The notes beneath the pieces are model-generated. The model saw nothing but the letters and a program-made list of their open reading frames with translations, did not search any database and was not told the origin of the DNA. Positions 61,498-64,000 of a DNA stretch of 64,000 nt are shown here, one piece after another (the first letter of the stretch is position 1; each line of letters opens with the position of its first letter). The stretch is from assembly GCF_000210295.1 (NCBI RefSeq), contig NC_026740.1, positions 1,743,691 to 1,807,690 on the forward strand, written 5' to 3'. The position numbers and the translations under genes were made by a program. The stretch comes from Trypanosoma brucei gambiense DAL972. Lineage: Eukaryota > Euglenozoa > Kinetoplastea > Trypanosomatida > Trypanosomatidae.

Positions 61498-61809
61498 ATG
61501 GAGTTGGCAATGGACACCATAGGAGAGGAAAGAGCGTTGAGTGCACAAGAGGTGTTCCCAATCGGCGCTTCCTCACCTTCGCCGCGCACATTCAGTTTGT
61601 CATTTGACCAACACGCACCTAAAGAATCGATTCAAAAGAGTCGCCCTGAGCAATCTACTCCCGGCAGGAAGGGAGCCAAATCTTCTAACCGAATGTGGCC
61701 CACGGCTGTGCTGGGGCTTCTTCGCCGGAGCACAGCTGTTGCGAGTGACAGCAGCACCCTTAAGCTGGAACAAGCTCAAACGATGAACACTGCGTGGTGT
61801 TTGTGCTAG
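61498..61809 (+). CDS. Possible small protein with C-terminal CLC
   Basis: 103-residue open frame, ATG at 61498, expected strand, with a pyrimidine stretch and AGs upstream (61417-61460). Ser/Pro/Lys-rich first half, then a basic-hydrophobic RMWPTAVLGLLRRS segment. It ends WCLC, where the cysteines could be palmitoylated. No family recognised. Confidence 0.42.
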   Translation: MELAMDTIGEERALSAQEVFPIGASSPSPRTFSLSFDQHAPKESIQKSRPEQSTPGRKGAKSSNRMWPTAVLGLLRRSTAVASDSSTLKLEQAQTMNTAWCLC

Positions 61810-62230
61810 TTTAGTCAACAGTAGTCGTTCCGAAGCACGGCGTACGTTGCTTCGGTTTCCCGTCCCCTGTTTCATGAGTTAGGTTTGGAATATAGGGAAG
61901 CCTTCCCGCCCAAACGTTCCCGACAATGTGTGTGTGTGTGTGTGTGAACGTGTGTGTGAACGTGTACTTGAGATATTAATAATTCCCAATCTCTGCACAC
62001 TGCCAACACCGACCTGACGCTAAAAGGATGGGTAAAGCGATGAGAAAGCACTGTTGGTCCTTTCGCTCAGTGTCTCCCCTTTTGTTGGGAAAAAAAACTT
62101 GGTGCGCTGCCGTGTTGACGCATGGCTGGGTCGTCTGTCATGAATTCTACTTGCCCCGAGGTAGTACGCCTTCCTGTTTTTCAACCTTTTCGGTGCCTCT
62201 ATTTTAAACGTGTAAACCCGGTTAGAAAAA
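61810..62230 (+). promoter_or_regulatory. Intergenic region with (TG)n and 5' signals of the right-edge gene
   Basis: A (TG)10 followed by GTGTGTGTGAACGTG variants lies at 61927-61966. A T/C-rich tract (about 62165-62204) is followed by the first AG at 62224-62225, only five bases before the ATG at 62231; an earlier AG at 62162-62163 could give a longer leader. Confidence 0.5.
61927..61966 (+). repeat. (TG)n microsatellite
   Basis: Ten TG units, then GTG-type variants separated by AAC. GT-rich on the sense strand of the rightward array. Confidence 0.9.
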
Positions 62231-64000
62231 ATGAATCAAAGCCCGTTTGATCACCCACGTAGTTGTCACGGAAAAGAAGTCGGGTCGGCCTCTGATACAG
62301 CGGCCCGCTCGGCATGCACTCGGTGCCGGGGGGCCGCTACCCATGGGCTTGCCGTTGGCGAAACCGTCTATGCTCCTAAACGAAGTGAAGGCAAACCTTT
62401 ACGCTATGCATTGGCTGAGGTCACAGGGATTCAAGCAACCGCCAGAACAGTAACAGTTAGCTTCCTGGGCACCGAACCTGGGGTCGACGACGAAGCGGTT
62501 CCGTTTTACACAGTGGTGCCGTCCCCGGGTGAGGTGATTCCAACAGTTGACAACACAAACGGCGGCGCGTATTTTTCCCCTTTTAGAAGGGTTGGGAAAA
62601 GTGGTGCAGGTGCGGGATCTACGTTAAACCCGCCTCGGGGTAAAGGTGGTAAAACGCGAGTGGACCCTGCGAAAAATAGCAACGACAATGAACTTAGCGG
62701 CGTAGAGGTATGCAGGCGCAACGCTGAGGCGCCGGAAAGAGGAATACCCACACTCTGCCAACTCGCCGAAGCGTTCCCCAGTGACGTGCAACAAAGGAAC
62801 GGCTGGCGTGTGCTTTGTGTTCCTCACCACCACGACGAGAGCTTCAACGCATTCTCCGCACGTTCATTTGGTGCCGCCTGCCTTACAATGAATGGGTGCT
62901 TGAAGAGCGCTCCCCGCACCACGGGAGGGTGGGTAGTGCTTTCTGTGTTCACGACGTACGACAGCCTGCATCACTTCGATGTTTATATGACTCTTCGTGG
63001 ATACCGAGTGTGCCTCGCTGATGGAACCGTACACCCCACAGGTTTCCGCGGTGGGCCAGCGGTTAGCAGCATACAATATGATGAACGGGAAACGTTGTGG
63101 CTTTGTATTCTCGCCGACGACATAGCAAATGAAGGGTCTGCCTCAGCCTTGGTTGGGGAGTGGCTCCCGTGTGGGGTGCAGCGGCAACATCCTAACGCAG
63201 GCAAATGTGGTGACAATTTAATAAAGGTCGGTGTTGTCCAGTTCGTCGAGGAGTGGAAAAAGGAAAAGGTTGAAAGTGAGCCTTGGATGGAATCGGATGA
63301 CGTTGAACGCGCCATAAGGAAGCTTCTTGCTGCTGTAGGCGCTGACGCTCACACCCTCATAAAGTGTCATCTGCCCGACCACGTGGGTGAAGACGAGCTT
63401 GTGATAAGTTCTCTTATGTCTGATGGTTCGACCGTAATCGGTTCAAAGTGGTGGAAACAAAGTAGGAGCTCATCAACGGTCCGGCAGCGCACGAGACCGA
63501 GATTCGAGCTCTGTCTGCCGGCAACGTCGTGGCAGATTGACCTACTCAGAGCGCTTGAACCCAGAGGTGGTTTGATAAAACAGGAAGACACTGATTTTCC
63601 ACCGCCCTCCGCGTCAAATGCCGCGGACAACGAATATGCGCGTGGTCGCGTCTCTTCACCCACGCCTCTGCAAGCAATAGCTAACGGGGACGTTTTCAAC
63701 ACAGCGTTGTCCAGGGCGGTTGCGTGTGGCGAAGGTGCTGGGCTGCTAAGAGACCTACAGCGGCGGGTCGTGTGCAATGCAGGGTTCCTAGGTGAGGAGG
63801 TCTCGCCTCTATTTTGCGCGATACATGCTGTTCTCCAGGATGTGTTACCGCAGCCGGAAAGCGGTACAGCAGCGCAGTGGAAACGAGTTGTGATTTGCCT
63901 CCCAGGTGTCAGCAACCGAGCAAGCCCGTCCGTTGCTTACCGACATGCCATACAACGATTCCTCTACCCATGGAGGCTGCACTTCCTAGCGACAGACGAG
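62231..64000 (+). CDS. Large protein of unknown function, cut by the window edge
   Basis: Open from the ATG at 62231 to the last base, 590 codons with no stop, so the C-terminus is missing. Family not recognised. Residues about 43-98 (VGETVYAPKR, then LRYALAEVTGIQ, TVTVSFLGTEPG) have the pattern of a Tudor/SH3-like barrel that often reads methylated lysine or arginine. The rest alternates folded-looking stretches (GWVVLSVFTTYDSLHHFDVYMTLRG, LLRDLQRRVVCNAGFLGEE, WKRVVICLPGVS) with polar linkers. Cys content is fairly high. No signal peptide or transmembrane segment in the visible part. A chromatin or RNA role is only a guess from the Tudor-like segment. Confidence 0.75.
   Translation, partial: MNQSPFDHPRSCHGKEVGSASDTAARSACTRCRGAATHGLAVGETVYAPKRSEGKPLRYALAEVTGIQATARTVTVSFLGTEPGVDDEAVPFYTVVPSPGEVIPTVDNTNGGAYFSPFRRVGKSGAGAGSTLNPPRGKGGKTRVDPAKNSNDNELSGVEVCRRNAEAPERGIPTLCQLAEAFPSDVQQRNGWRVLCVPHHHDESFNAFSARSFGAACLTMNGCLKSAPRTTGGWVVLSVFTTYDSLHHFDVYMTLRGYRVCLADGTVHPTGFRGGPAVSSIQYDERETLWLCILADDIANEGSASALVGEWLPCGVQRQHPNAGKCGDNLIKVGVVQFVEEWKKEKVESEPWMESDDVERAIRKLLAAVGADAHTLIKCHLPDHVGEDELVISSLMSDGSTVIGSKWWKQSRSSSTVRQRTRPRFELCLPATSWQIDLLRALEPRGGLIKQEDTDFPPPSASNAADNEYARGRVSSPTPLQAIANGDVFNTALSRAVACGEGAGLLRDLQRRVVCNAGFLGEEVSPLFCAIHAVLQDVLPQPESGTAAQWKRVVICLPGVSNRASPSVAYRHAIQRFLYPWRLHFLATDE

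Noticed and set aside
1..64000. Retroelements (ingi, RIME, SIDER), VSG or subtelomeric repeats, CRISPR-like arrays
   Set aside because: None of their coding motifs or repeat patterns were found; the window looks like a chromosome core.

Overview
This is kinetoplastid nuclear DNA, almost certainly from the Trypanosoma brucei group. Intron-less genes sit in two long head-to-tail arrays of opposite strand. The DNA between genes is AT-rich, full of poly-T, poly-A, (TA)n and (CA)n runs, and pyrimidine tracts followed by an AG precede several start codons, as expected for spliced-leader trans-splicing. Individual proteins agree: a Polo-like kinase whose catalytic lysine is residue 70, as I recall for T. 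brucei PLK; a long-tailed trypanosomal H2A.Z; and kinetoplastid-type flagellar proteins. From memory, PLK and H2A.Z both lie on T. brucei chromosome 7; I could not check this.

Layout. From 1 to about 50.05 kb all credible genes are on the minus strand. Going left from the centre, in transcription order, they are: an unknown membrane or secreted protein, a small secreted Cys-containing protein, a 1456-residue protein with dsRBD-like segments, a small unknown protein, a CFAP20-domain protein, an SmD3-like protein, a RING-ePHD protein, H2A.Z, NDUFV2 (complex I), an unknown protein, a BTB-RCC1 protein, PLK, an acylation-motif WD40 protein, a kinesin-9, CFAP206 and a peptidase T. From 51.42 kb to the right edge the genes are on the plus strand: a Qb-SNARE, a DUS3-like tRNA dihydrouridine synthase, a DEX1-like FG-GAP protein, a small protein, KAE1/OSGEP, a second small protein, and a large gene cut by the window edge. 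The 1.4 kb between the arrays (50.05-51.42 kb) is a divergent strand-switch region, which in trypanosomes is where RNA polymerase II starts in both directions.

Themes. Three genes point to the axoneme (CFAP206, kinesin-9, CFAP20-domain), one to cell-cycle control (PLK), two to chromatin or genome maintenance (H2A.Z, RING-ePHD) and two to tRNA modification (DUS3, KAE1). Neighbours in a trypanosome polycistron need not share function, so this is not an operon argument. Start codons were reassigned to the first plausible ATG; several longer open frames begin at TTG or GTG and run back into splice signals.

Main oddities: a one-base frameshift in the PLK kinase domain, an exact 36-bp duplication of the pyrimidine tract ahead of the CFAP20-domain gene, a GT-repeat at the start of the leftward array, and short genes with plausible splice sites. 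I saw no mobile element, CRISPR array, rRNA or convincing tRNA. No clearly new multi-gene system stands out; the best candidates for new biology are the 1456-residue dsRBD-like protein, the RING-ePHD protein and the strand-switch region.
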